A stretch of DNA of 64,000 bases, from positions 1 to 64,000 of the forward strand of contig JANXMB010000170.1 of NCBI GenBank assembly GCA_025354865.1. The letters are read 5' to 3'. The position numbers were made by a program, and so were the translations under genes. The notes beneath the pieces were generated by a model. The model was not told the DNA's origin. It ran no database searches and was given only the letters and a program-made list of their open reading frames with translations. This document shows, in pieces, positions 55,035 through 64,000 of this stretch (position 1 is its first letter; every line of letters begins with the position of its first letter). This DNA comes from Acetobacteraceae bacterium. GTDB lineage: Bacteria; Pseudomonadota; Alphaproteobacteria; Acetobacterales; Acetobacteraceae.

Positions 55035-56291
55035 ATGTCCGAACCGAAACAGGCAATCTCGCACTACGCGATATTGATTATCGCGCTGACCTTCCTGTGC
55101 AACGTCTTCCTGGGGGAGGAAACCCGAGCACTGGGGTTGTCGGTGCCGTTCATCATTCAGGAGTTCGGGATCAAAGGCACCGACCTCGGCTTCGCGCAGA
55201 CGATCGCCGGGTGGGTGGGCATCGCCGGTTGGTTCGCGGTGCTGCTGGTCGCCGATGGAATGGGGCGCCGGCCGGCGTTCCTGGCGGTGCTGATCGGCTA
55301 TACCGCGACCGCGCCGCTGATCGGGTTTGCCGGCAGTTTCGCCCAACTCAGCCTGCTGTTGGCCTTCGCCGCCATCCCGCGCAATACCGGCACGATCAAC
55401 TACATGGTGCTGGCCGAAACCGTGCCGCCGCATGTCCGCGCCTTCGTGTTGTCGTTTCTGAACAGTAGCGTGGTGTTGGCCTACATGGCGACGGCGTTGT
55501 TGGCCGGCTGGCTGGTGCCCAAATTCGGCTGGCGTTCGTTGTTTTACGTCGATGCGCTCTGCGTCGTTCTGCTGGTCGTCGCGTGGTGGAAAATGCGCGA
55601 AACCGATGCGTTCCTGGCCGCCCGTCGGCATCGGGAAAGCCAGGGCAAGCGCCAACGCCCCGATTTGTTGTTGCCTTGGAAGAAATATCCCGGCCGCTGC
55701 TTGTTGGGCTTCTGCATCCAGGTGGTCTATCTCGGCGCCTACCCGTCCTTCTCCCCCTGGCAGACAGCGTGGCTGGTGAACGAGGTCAAGCTGCCCTACG
55801 TCCAATCCACCGATTGGGTCGCCATCTGGTTGGGCTGTTCCGCCATCGCCTATTGGCTGTGCGGTTGGATGTCGAACCGATTCGGCAAGAAACGCGCGGT
55901 GCCGCTGTTCGCCGGCCTCGGCGGCTGCTTCTTCCTCGCCATCGTCTACGGCACCTGGACCCAGAACCAGATCTTCTGGCTCGGCCTCGGCCTCAATTTC
56001 TTCGTCACCGGACATTATGGATCGGGCAGCTATGCTTACGTCAACGAATTGTTTCCCGCGCAAATTCGCGGTTCGGTGCAGGCCAGCTTCGCCATCGTTG
56101 TCGGTTTCGTGGTTGCTTTCGTGCCGACCATCCCGCCCTGGATCGCCGGCAACGCGATGGACCACATCTCCCGAGGGTTCGTTTTCCCCATGGTATTGAC
56201 CTTCGCCGCCGCCGGTATTTTCCTGTTCCTGGCACCCGAAACCGCACAAAAGAAGCTAGACGACGTCGTCGAGGAGGCGACCGGCACATGA
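55035..56291 (+). CDS. MFS transporter
   Basis: Twelve-helix-like hydrophobicity; LLVADGMGRRPAFLAVLIGYTATAPLIGFAGS...AYVNELFPAQIRGSVQAS. Confidence 0.92.
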   Translation: MSEPKQAISHYAILIIALTFLCNVFLGEETRALGLSVPFIIQEFGIKGTDLGFAQTIAGWVGIAGWFAVLLVADGMGRRPAFLAVLIGYTATAPLIGFAGSFAQLSLLLAFAAIPRNTGTINYMVLAETVPPHVRAFVLSFLNSSVVLAYMATALLAGWLVPKFGWRSLFYVDALCVVLLVVAWWKMRETDAFLAARRHRESQGKRQRPDLLLPWKKYPGRCLLGFCIQVVYLGAYPSFSPWQTAWLVNEVKLPYVQSTDWVAIWLGCSAIAYWLCGWMSNRFGKKRAVPLFAGLGGCFFLAIVYGTWTQNQIFWLGLGLNFFVTGHYGSGSYAYVNELFPAQIRGSVQASFAIVVGFVVAFVPTIPPWIAGNAMDHISRGFVFPMVLTFAAAGIFLFLAPETAQKKLDDVVEEATGT

Positions 56292-57469
56292 CCTCCATCG
56301 AATTATGGAACCATTGCGAAAACCCGTACCCCTTCGTCCCGGCCGAGGTGCTGGACGCCGCCGATTCCGTGCGCGCCAGCCTGCCGAGCAAATACTGCGA
56401 CCCCGTCGTCGCTGCTCGACTCTACGATGAAATATGGGAGGAATACCGGCTTTGCGACGACATCGGTTTGCACATCGTCACCAACGAGCATCATTCCGGG
56501 ATCAATAACCTTTGGGCCGCCAGCCCGGTGATCACCGGCATCGTTGCCAGCCTGACGCACAAAGTGCGCATCCTCTCGCTTGGCACTTTGGTGACGGTGC
56601 GGCCGGATCCGGTGCGCGTGGCAACGGAATATGCAACGATCGACGTGATTTCCAAGGGCCGGCTGGATATCGGATTCGTGAAATCCGGCGCCACCGAAAT
56701 GGTTTCCGGCAATGCCAATCCCATGCATATCCGCGAGCGGGAGTGGGAAGCGATCGACCTGATCGAAAAATCCCTGACCACCCACGATGGCCCCTTCAGT
56801 TGGGAGGGCAAGTTCTTCACCCACCCGCACGTCAATGTCTGGCCCAGGCCCTTTCAGTCGCCCCGCCCGGATTTCTGGGCCGCAACATCGGACCTGCCAA
56901 CCTGCGCCGAACTTGGCCGCCGTGGCTACGTCAACACGCTGTTGTTCGGTGGTTACGATCGAACCCGAGCGGCTTATCGGGCGTACAAAGACGCGCGGGC
57001 AGCAGCAGGGTTGGCGAAAGCTGGGGAAGATCGTTTCAGTTACATGGCATTTTGCTACGTCGGCGACACCGATGAGGAGGCCATGCGCATCGGCCAGAAA
57101 ATCCCCTGGTTCCTGACCGTCAGCATCAAAAGCGCGCCGCAATTTTCCAAATTCCAACCGGGTGCGATCGCGCCGGAAATGGCGCCCGCTGCTTGGCGTG
57201 GCGGTGCCTCCAAACGCCCGACCGATCTCAGCGTCGCCAGCTTGATCGCCCAAGGCCAAATGTTTTGCGGCAATCCCGACACGGTGGCGCGGCAGATCAA
57301 GGAATTCCGGGAACGTGTCGGCGGTGTCGGGCGGATTATCATGATGACTCGGCAAGGATTGATGACCCACGCCCAGGCGATGAAAAGCTTCAACCTCGCC
57401 GCGAAGGAGGTGCTGCCCCAGTTGCAGGACTTGCCGCCGATCGACGACACCGAGCAGGCCGCAGCATGA
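56288..57469 (+). CDS. LLM-class (luciferase-like) flavin-dependent oxidoreductase
   Basis: IVTNEHHSGINNLWAASPVITGIVASLTHKVRILSLGTLVTVRPDPVRVATEYATIDVISKGRLDIGFVKSG; ATGA overlap with MFS gene. Confidence 0.92.
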   Translation: MTSIELWNHCENPYPFVPAEVLDAADSVRASLPSKYCDPVVAARLYDEIWEEYRLCDDIGLHIVTNEHHSGINNLWAASPVITGIVASLTHKVRILSLGTLVTVRPDPVRVATEYATIDVISKGRLDIGFVKSGATEMVSGNANPMHIREREWEAIDLIEKSLTTHDGPFSWEGKFFTHPHVNVWPRPFQSPRPDFWAATSDLPTCAELGRRGYVNTLLFGGYDRTRAAYRAYKDARAAAGLAKAGEDRFSYMAFCYVGDTDEEAMRIGQKIPWFLTVSIKSAPQFSKFQPGAIAPEMAPAAWRGGASKRPTDLSVASLIAQGQMFCGNPDTVARQIKEFRERVGGVGRIIMMTRQGLMTHAQAMKSFNLAAKEVLPQLQDLPPIDDTEQAAA

Positions 57470-58257
57470 AACCGGAACTGGAAATACTGCGAATAGGCAA
57501 CGGTCGGCCGATCCTGCTGGTGCACGGGATCGCGCCGGTATCGCCGCGTGCCCCCTTCCTCGGTCCTTTGACGCAGCATGGCGCGATCGTGGCCCCATCG
57601 CACCCGGGCTTTGGCGCGTCGCCCATGCCGCCCGACTTCGAAACGATGTACGATCTGGTCCATCTCTGGTGCGATATAATCGACGATATGCCGGACGACG
57701 ATATCACCATGATCGGCTTCGGCTTCGGTGGCTGGATCGCCGCCGAGGTCGCCGTCGCGCGTCCCCGGAAACTCGGTCGCACAGTCTTGGTCGATCCCGT
57801 CGGCATCAAAATCGGCGGCCGCGAAGACCGCGACATCGCCCATTTTTTCAATACGAGACCGGACGAGTTGTTGCGCCGAGCATGGCACGATCCCAAAACG
57901 ATCCCGCCGGGCTGCTATGGTTTGGGGTGGCAAGCGGTGATCGACGATTCCATGACCGACACCGATATCGTTACGCTTGCTCGGAATTGGGATTCCCTCT
58001 GCCTGTACGCCTGGACGCCGCATATGTACAATCCCAGACTGAAACCTTGGCTGCGGCGTATCGACGTGCCGACCCTGGTTTTATGGGGCGAGAGCGACCA
58101 AATCGTTTCCCCCGATTACGGCCGAGCCTACGCTCAAGCGATTCCTGGTGCTCGATTCGAAACGATTGCGGCGGCCGGGCACCATCCGGAACTGGAACAA
58201 CCGGCGGCGTTCGTCGATCGGGTGGTGCAGTTTATGACGGAGACGACAAAACCATGA
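57466..58257 (+). CDS. Alpha/beta hydrolase
   Basis: ILLVHGIAPVSPR...DDITMIGFGFGGWIAAEVAVARP...VPTLVLWGESDQIVSPDYGRAYAQAIPGARFETIAAAGHHPELEQP. Confidence 0.9.
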   Translation: MKPELEILRIGNGRPILLVHGIAPVSPRAPFLGPLTQHGAIVAPSHPGFGASPMPPDFETMYDLVHLWCDIIDDMPDDDITMIGFGFGGWIAAEVAVARPRKLGRTVLVDPVGIKIGGREDRDIAHFFNTRPDELLRRAWHDPKTIPPGCYGLGWQAVIDDSMTDTDIVTLARNWDSLCLYAWTPHMYNPRLKPWLRRIDVPTLVLWGESDQIVSPDYGRAYAQAIPGARFETIAAAGHHPELEQPAAFVDRVVQFMTETTKP

Positions 58258-58568
58258 TGTTCATCGTGCGCACCGCCGGGGCGAAACCCGATCTGGCGGT
58301 GAAAATGACCCGCCGCACCCCGGACGGCTCCGGCACCACGGATTATTTCTGTATCGGGGAGGCCGAGGGACTGCCGATCGTTGCGGTACACGACGGATGG
58401 TACGCCGACGATACCGGCGGTGGGGTGGCAATCTTCGGCCAGGGCAAATTCTGGGAAGTGCGCGACACCCCGTTCAGTGTCGTGGAATCCGACGACGGCG
58501 TGGCCGAAACCGCCAGCCAACCCGCAGCCGGAATCGTCAACGTGCGAGGCGCAATTTTCGGAGTCTAA
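58254..58568 (+). CDS. Small protein of unknown function, 3' end of MFS/LLM/hydrolase operon
   Basis: 104 aa, ATGA-type overlap with the hydrolase gene. Confidence 0.65.
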   Translation: MMFIVRTAGAKPDLAVKMTRRTPDGSGTTDYFCIGEAEGLPIVAVHDGWYADDTGGGVAIFGQGKFWEVRDTPFSVVESDDGVAETASQPAAGIVNVRGAIFGV

Positions 58569-58987
58569 ATCAAGCACAGCGCTCGCAACTCGCGCTGCAA
58601 TTCGGGCGGCAAATCCCCCAGCCCCAGCACCGGCCCGGCGTCGCGCATGTCGGCCGGCGCATCCTCGGCCTTCAGATATCGCCAACCCTGAAACGCCTTC
58701 GTCACCCGGCCCACCAGCGGCACCAACTCGGCGTCCAGCACCAGCGCCGTGCAGCCGGTGCCGTCCGGGCGCGTGTCCTCGACAATATCCAGCACACGCT
58801 GGCGCACCAGCATCGTGCCACTCACCACCCAGTAGATGGAACCGCCGGCCAGCACGTCCTCCCGCCGCCGAGGCGCATTTCGCGTGCGATGGCGCAACGG
58901 CGGATCGACCCGAGCACGCTCGGTTTGCCAAGCACGCATTTCATCGATATCGCGGACGCCGACGGCGAGTTTGGCAATGTGCAGCAT
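58565..58987 (-). CDS. DUF1489 family protein
   Basis: MLHIAKLAVGVRDIDEMRAWQ...GGSIYWVVSGTMLVRQRVLDI...LVLDAELVPL...KAFQGWRYLKAEDAPADM. Confidence 0.88.
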   Translation of the reverse strand: MLHIAKLAVGVRDIDEMRAWQTERARVDPPLRHRTRNAPRRREDVLAGGSIYWVVSGTMLVRQRVLDIVEDTRPDGTGCTALVLDAELVPLVGRVTKAFQGWRYLKAEDAPADMRDAGPVLGLGDLPPELQRELRALCLI

Positions 58988-59095
58988 GGTTCCGACTCGG
59001 GTTGCAGGTGCGATCATGCCATCGCATGGGCCACTTGGCGATGCGGGCGCCGCGTGCTGGGATGTGCGCAGAACATGCGAACAGGAGGATACACC

Positions 59096-59725
59096 ATGGC
59101 GAAGGGCATTTTGGCCGTCGGCTTCGATTTTACCAAGGCACACGCGGACGAATTCCACGATTGGTACGATCTCGAACATATTCCCGAGCGCGAGCGGGTG
59201 CCGGGCTTCGGCGCTTGCGAGCGGTGGATCTCGGTCGCAAACCCCAAACATGCGGTGGCGACGTACGAGCTGGATAGCCTCGCGGTGCTGCAAAGCGACG
59301 CCTACAAGGCGATCGCCTACGAAAATCTATCGGTTTGGTCCAAGCGCGTCGGCCCGATGTGCGACCGTCTGATGCGCTTCGACGGCACCCAGACCTTGCC
59401 GGGCGACGCGGTGGCGCCGGCCGGTTGCAACGCGCTGCTGGTCAATGCGATGAATGTCGATCCGGAACACGAAGCCGAATTCAACGACTGGTACGACAAC
59501 GAACATATCCCGGCGCTGTCGAAAGTCCCAGGTACTGTCTGCGCCCGCCGCTTCAAGGATATGTCCGGCACCCGTCGCTATCTGGCGCTGTATCACCTGG
59601 AATCGCCGGAGGTCACACTATCCGACGCCTGGAAAACCGGCGCCGGCACGCCCTGGAGCGCCAAGCTGCGCCCGCATTTCCGCGATCATCTGCGCGTGCT
59701 CTGCAAGCGCTACGTACGCGGCTGA
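59096..59725 (+). CDS. Duplicated dimeric alpha/beta-barrel (EthD/ABM-like) protein
   Basis: Two internal copies: DEFHDWYDLEHIPERERVPGFGACERW and AEFNDWYDNEHIPALSKVPGTVCARRF; AGGAGG RBS. Confidence 0.82.
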   Translation: MAKGILAVGFDFTKAHADEFHDWYDLEHIPERERVPGFGACERWISVANPKHAVATYELDSLAVLQSDAYKAIAYENLSVWSKRVGPMCDRLMRFDGTQTLPGDAVAPAGCNALLVNAMNVDPEHEAEFNDWYDNEHIPALSKVPGTVCARRFKDMSGTRRYLALYHLESPEVTLSDAWKTGAGTPWSAKLRPHFRDHLRVLCKRYVRG

Positions 59726-59779
59726 CCGGCGACACCGAAGGTGAAACAAACGGTCGGGGTTCTGGATCGCGATGCGTTC

Positions 59780-59822
59780 GCGCGATTCAGACCTCCGGTG
59801 ATTCCACCTTCGGTCATCGCGC
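59780..59822 (+). repeat. 43-bp palindromic repeat (family A), single copy
   Basis: GCGCGATTCAGACCTCCGGTGATTCCACCTTCGGTCATCGCGC. Confidence 0.9.
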
Positions 59823-59823
59823 T

Positions 59824-61224
59824 CTACCGCAACGCCTCCGACCGCACCTGCGGTTTTTCGCATACCGACTGCCGACCGGCGATCTTGCAGGTGTTCACCA
59901 CCCGACCGTCCAGCGCCCACACTTTCACATCCCAATGGCTGGTATCGCGGCGTTCCATCGTCATGTAACCGAAACCATCGACCCAACTGCTGAAATGGCG
60001 CGGTTTCGCACCGGGGGCGGGAAACGCGTCGGCTGGCAGCGTTTCCGGCATCGGCACGATGTCTTCCTGCGTGCCGGAAAACCCAGCCACGAACTGGGAC
60101 GGATGGTTGCTGGCAAAACTGACCTGTTCCCACACATGATAATGCCCGCTCAGCACGACATCGATCTTGCTGGGTAGGATGTTGGGATCGAGGGAGGCGA
60201 ACACCGACTGCATCGTTGCATTGCCGGGGCGTAAATACCGCTCCCCCTTTTTCTCGGTCGCGGAAAACCCGAGGATCGGCTTATGCGTCGCCAGGAAGGT
60301 GAAGCTCGCCTGCCGCGACAGCCGATCGATCGCCCGATAGGCCGCCAGAATGGGGGCGGCCGCCGGGTCTTTCGGGTCCATGGGCCGCGCCTCGTCGGCA
60401 AAAGCGAGGTCCATGATGGCGATTTGTGCGCCGCCGCCCAGCGGCACGGCAAACACGGGCGAATCGTCGCCGGCCCGATCGCGGGCGGGATCGTTACAAT
60501 CGCGGTCCTTCCCATACGGGTTCGGGTCCATGAAACGCATCCAGCCCTGACCCGCTCGGAAACAATTTTCGTGATTGCCGCGCACCATGACCATCGGCGC
60601 GACCTTCAGCAGCGGCGCGCCGGGGCCGAAGAAATCTGCCGACCAGGCATCCCATCCGTAACCCCAGGGCGAGCCCTCGCAGCCCGGCGTCGACGCCGGG
60701 CAGGCATTTTCCCGGTAGTGGTAATCCCCGACATGCAGCACCAGATCGGGCTTCCAAGCCGCAGCTTGCAACGCGGTTTTCGCAAACGGATAGGCCGCAG
60801 GATCGTTGCAGGCCTGGATATCCTTGCCTTTCAACCGGCATCCGGTGTCGCCGATGACCACGATGCGATCGATACGTTGCTTCGGAACCGGCAACGAACG
60901 CCCAAGGACCGAGGCCCGAGCAGTGCCGATCGGCAAAGTGGCCTCGCATGTCGTGACATCGAAGACCGATGGCTTGGATTTGTCCGGCGTCGACAGCGTC
61001 GAACGCAGCGGCACGGTTTCCGCCGGCGCGCGGAGCGTCATCGGCTTGCTCTGCCCATCGACGACGATCGCCGGGCAGGTTGCGGCGCGGGTTATGACCC
61101 GAACCAGCGGCACCCCCTTCGCGCCGAGCGCAACGAACGAGGTAAACTCAGGCTCGGCTGCACGCGCGACGACCGCCAGAAGGAGCATCGGAAGCAGCGC
61201 CAGAAAAATCGACCGAAAACGCAT
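59824..61224 (-). CDS. Secreted metallophosphoesterase (purple-acid-phosphatase-like)
   Basis: Signal peptide; IDRIVVIGDTGCRLKG...LVLHVGDYHYREN...MVMVRGNHENC...FLATHKPILGF...VVLSGHYHVWE. Confidence 0.9.
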   Translation of the reverse strand: MRFRSIFLALLPMLLLAVVARAAEPEFTSFVALGAKGVPLVRVITRAATCPAIVVDGQSKPMTLRAPAETVPLRSTLSTPDKSKPSVFDVTTCEATLPIGTARASVLGRSLPVPKQRIDRIVVIGDTGCRLKGKDIQACNDPAAYPFAKTALQAAAWKPDLVLHVGDYHYRENACPASTPGCEGSPWGYGWDAWSADFFGPGAPLLKVAPMVMVRGNHENCFRAGQGWMRFMDPNPYGKDRDCNDPARDRAGDDSPVFAVPLGGGAQIAIMDLAFADEARPMDPKDPAAAPILAAYRAIDRLSRQASFTFLATHKPILGFSATEKKGERYLRPGNATMQSVFASLDPNILPSKIDVVLSGHYHVWEQVSFASNHPSQFVAGFSGTQEDIVPMPETLPADAFPAPGAKPRHFSSWVDGFGYMTMERRDTSHWDVKVWALDGRVVNTCKIAGRQSVCEKPQVRSEALR

Positions 61225-61291
61225 AGGAACAAACCCCGGTTGCGCCCATTTATGTCGCTCTATGCGCTTGAGTTCAACCGGGCGGTCGCGA

Positions 61292-61309
61292 ATGTCACGG
61301 TCTCGTCAT
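61292..61309 (+). promoter_or_regulatory. Possible degenerate Pho box
   Basis: ATGTCAC-GGTC-TCGTCAT, 7-4-7 spacing, ~70 bp upstream of the metallophosphoesterase start. Confidence 0.35.
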
Positions 61310-61573
61310 CTTGACCGAGGGGGCGGCGCGGGGTTGAGTCGCTGCAACAAGGAAACAGCGCCATGCAAACACAGATTTATGTCGGCACGTCCGCTCGGAC
61401 CGGCGGAGTGGGCAGCGGGGTTCGCGGACGATACTCATGGGCACGGACTGACGGTGCATCCCGCCGACAAGCCCACTGCGTCGCGCGCCGAGGCCAAACC
61501 TTCAGCACGCTGCCCGACGGGGCAGGATCCGCAGTCGCGATCGCCTGCGGTTGATCTAACAGGAGTAACAAAT

Positions 61574-62119
61574 ATGGCCCGCCTCCCGCTTATTGCGTCC
61601 AAAGCCCAAGTGCCGGAAAAGCACCATGGCATTGTCGATGGCATCCTCGGCAGCCGAGGATCGTTGCAAGGCCCGTTCTCGGTTTTTCTGCATAGTCCGG
61701 AGATTTCGGAACGGGTCGCGCATCTCGGTGCCCTCGTCCGCTTCGAAGGCACCCTCGATTTCCGCGTACGCGTTCTCGCGGCACTCACCGTTGCTCGTGA
61801 ATTCGAGGCGATGTACGTCTGGGGTGCGCAAACCGGCAGTGCAAGACGGCAGAATGTGCCGGAAACCACGATCGTTGCGATCAAGGAAAACCGCTCCGAC
61901 GGTATCCCGGCCGAGGACCTGCAAATCGTCGATTTCACCCGCCAATTGCTCCGCAAACATCGGCTGGACGATGCCACCGCCAGCGCCATGCTCGGTCGTT
62001 TCGGTAACGACCAATTCATCCAATTGACCGGCGCGATCGGCTATTACAGCATGCTGTGCATGACCGTGAACGCCTGCGAACTGGAGCCTGGGCCGGGCGC
62101 CGAGGCGTTGAAGGTTTAA
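61574..62119 (+). CDS. Carboxymuconolactone decarboxylase-family protein lacking CxxC
   Basis: GPFSVFLHSPEISERVAHLGALVRFEGTLDFRVRVLAALTVAREFEAMYVWGAQTGSARR; start at ATG after AGGAG. Confidence 0.82.
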   Translation: MARLPLIASKAQVPEKHHGIVDGILGSRGSLQGPFSVFLHSPEISERVAHLGALVRFEGTLDFRVRVLAALTVAREFEAMYVWGAQTGSARRQNVPETTIVAIKENRSDGIPAEDLQIVDFTRQLLRKHRLDDATASAMLGRFGNDQFIQLTGAIGYYSMLCMTVNACELEPGPGAEALKV

Positions 62120-62174
62120 CCTGCCATCGAACCGGGGCGCGGGTTGGAGAATGCCGACCCACGCCCGTTGGAGA

Positions 62175-62435
62175 TCAGGCCGTCGTTTCGGGCGTGAAAC
62201 CGGCCTGTTCCAGGAATTTGCGCAACGTCGCGACGTCGTCTTTCGGCAGGGAATGACGGACGTCGTGGAAGCCGTGCGTGTGGCCGCCGAGCTTGACGAT
62301 GACATGGCCGTTGCCGCCGTGGGTGACTTCGCCGCCCAGTTTCTCGATAAGCGCGAAGGCCTGGCGCGGATCGATATTGGAGCCGATGGGGTGGGCGAAA
62401 ATGGCTTCGATTATGCCGTGCTGCTTGTGCTTCAT
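62175..62435 (-). CDS. HicA-like small protein (orphan)
   Basis: MKHKQHGIIEAIFAHPIGSNIDPRQAFALIEKLGGEVTHGGNGHVIVKLGGHTHGFH...LRKFLEQAGFTPE resembles HicA-like dsRBD-fold proteins; no HicB ORF adjacent. Confidence 0.55.
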   Translation of the reverse strand: MKHKQHGIIEAIFAHPIGSNIDPRQAFALIEKLGGEVTHGGNGHVIVKLGGHTHGFHDVRHSLPKDDVATLRKFLEQAGFTPETTA

Positions 62436-62525
62436 GTCGATCTTTCTACGTCGTTTGGTCGGCGCGATTGCATACCGCTTTGCCGACGCGCGCGATGATC
62501 CAGATCAACAATCCCGCGAAACTGT

Positions 62526-63608
62526 TTACGGCCGCCCCAATGCTTCCTCGTCGCAATGGGTTGCGATCACGCGGGACGCTTCCGCCAACAAACGCGCGTC
62601 GGCGCCAGCATCGCCGGGCGTCGTCGCGGCGGCAGACCCTGTGGCGCCGGTATAATCGGTATAATGCCGGAGAAAGAGCCGCATGACATGCTCGACACCG
62701 GCTTCCGTCACCGACCGCAAGTCGTCGGCGAAATAAGCGCCATGCGTATAAAGTCCAGTGATAATCTCGTACGACGGGAAATACGTCGCGTCCGGCACGG
62801 TCGCGACGACTTCCTCGCACGCCACGCGCAGGCAGGATTTGGAATAGGTGGTGGCGACCAGCACATGCCGGTCGTCGGCCGTTGCGACCAGCGGCACTGG
62901 CGAAACGGTCAGGACGATTTTGCAATTCTTGTTTCGTTCGCGGATAAACTGCAACGCCTCCTGCAAATCGGCGACGACTTCGTGCAGGCGGAAATTGACG
63001 AATGCGTGCAGGTCCGGATCGAATGTGCCGCCCGATACGCCGGGGCAGACCGGAAACACTGCGCCATCGCGCCGATCCACCCAGGCTTCGGTCAAGCCGA
63101 GAGTGAAGACGAAGACATCGAGTTCTTCGACCATGCGGCGGATGGCGGCGAAATGCGCCTGACGATCGGCGCGATATTCCGCCCCGTTTTCGAAGCCGCC
63201 GGGTTGGATTTGCGGTCGGAACGGATCGATCCAGGTTCCGTCTGCCTCGATCCATTCGGATTGGGCGGGGATGAACAAACCGTAGGCACGGTGTAGGAGT
63301 TGCAGCAATTGACGGGTGGTATAAACGTTGCCAAACCGAGCGGTGAAGGTGCCGTAATTGTAGTCGGCGGCCATGGCCGGATCGAACATGGAATGGGCGC
63401 GTTCGGTGACCAGATAGGAAAACCCGGCGGCCGCGATATGGCGTGCCAGATGTTGCGCGAAACAACTGCCGGCCGTCGCCACCTTATCGGTCGGGGCGAC
63501 CTTGAACTTCCCGGCAAGCACCGGATCGACGTCTGCCATGGCCGGCGTCGCAACCGCCTGCCTCCAGAAGCTCGAAGCAGGCGCCGTCTTGTAGGGATGG
63601 TTTGCCAT
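62526..63608 (-). CDS. GSCFA-domain protein
   Basis: KVATAGSCFAQHLARHIAAAGFSYLVTERAHSMF... (GSCFA motif). Confidence 0.92.
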   Translation of the reverse strand: MANHPYKTAPASSFWRQAVATPAMADVDPVLAGKFKVAPTDKVATAGSCFAQHLARHIAAAGFSYLVTERAHSMFDPAMAADYNYGTFTARFGNVYTTRQLLQLLHRAYGLFIPAQSEWIEADGTWIDPFRPQIQPGGFENGAEYRADRQAHFAAIRRMVEELDVFVFTLGLTEAWVDRRDGAVFPVCPGVSGGTFDPDLHAFVNFRLHEVVADLQEALQFIRERNKNCKIVLTVSPVPLVATADDRHVLVATTYSKSCLRVACEEVVATVPDATYFPSYEIITGLYTHGAYFADDLRSVTEAGVEHVMRLFLRHYTDYTGATGSAAATTPGDAGADARLLAEASRVIATHCDEEALGRP

Positions 63609-63621
63609 GGCGCGATATCCG

Positions 63622-64000
63622 TTAGGATTTAAGGCAGAGTGCGGTGAGTTGCGTCAGGATCGCGGCGCCATAGTCGTTGTTGGCATGCACCGAATCGCCG
63701 GAGCAAAGTTCCGGTAGCAGCATGCCGTCCGCGTCGCGCGTATTCGGCGGCACATCGACGACTTCGACACCGAGTTCCCGACAATGCTCTCGCGTCGCAT
63801 CGGCGTAGAGATGCCAGAGCTTCAGGCGCAAGATACGATTGCAGATCGGCTTGCCGCGCACCCCGTCGTTAGGATCGACTCCGAACACGTTCTCCCGAAT
63901 TACTTTTTCGGTAAAGTCCACCGGCGGCGGCGGCAGCACTTCGAATATTTTCGCATCCGTAAAGCGGCGCAGGAACGCGATATAGGGTGGCAGGCCTTTC
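63622..64000 (-). CDS. SGNH-hydrolase-like protein, partial (runs off the right edge)
   Basis: Reverse strand open to the edge: KGLPPYIAFLRRFTDAKIFEVLPPPPVDFTEK...ELCSGDSVHANNDYGAAILTQL, DxxHxNxxYG block. Confidence 0.6.
   Translation of the reverse strand, partial: KGLPPYIAFLRRFTDAKIFEVLPPPPVDFTEKVIRENVFGVDPNDGVRGKPICNRILRLKLWHLYADATREHCRELGVEVVDVPPNTRDADGMLLPELCSGDSVHANNDYGAAILTQLTALCLKS

Noticed and set aside
61339-61570. Short ORFs between the phosphatase and the CMD gene
   Set aside because: No domain, RBS or composition support; treated as intergenic.

Overview
A 64 kb GC-rich window with the gene content of an alphaproteobacterium, probably Rhodospirillales/Acetobacteraceae-like (inferred from protein style; taxonomy not computed). 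The left 16 kb is an imp-type T6SS locus: divergent clpV, then tssA-tssB-tssC-second tssC (impD)-tagJ-tssE-tssF-tssG. It is followed by a SAM methyltransferase, an OmpA-domain protein, a membrane-anchored HExxH protein and a convergent Ser/Thr kinase. The rest is mostly core and catabolic genes: parE, a lipid-remodelling gene set, DctP plus chemoreceptor, carbonic anhydrase, OprB porin, acyl-CoA dehydrogenases, BVMO, argG, purC, Dpp ABC ATPases, an MFS/LLM/hydrolase operon and GSCFA/SGNH genes. The strongest observations are: (1) a glutaredoxin-DinB fusion gene with an in-frame TGA exactly where the first Cys of a CxxC motif is expected (UTSC), followed by a stem-loop, making it a candidate selenoprotein; (2) a near-consensus Pho box between a divergent metallophosphoesterase/glycosyltransferase/methyltransferase operon and a lipid kinase, suggesting phosphate-starvation lipid remodelling; (3) two dispersed palindromic repeat families, 43 bp (8 copies, 56-nt period in arrays) and 117 bp (3 copies); (4) a tight FRG-domain two-gene module; (5) T6SS accessory genes of unknown role. 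No tRNA, rRNA, CRISPR array or transposase was recognised by eye.
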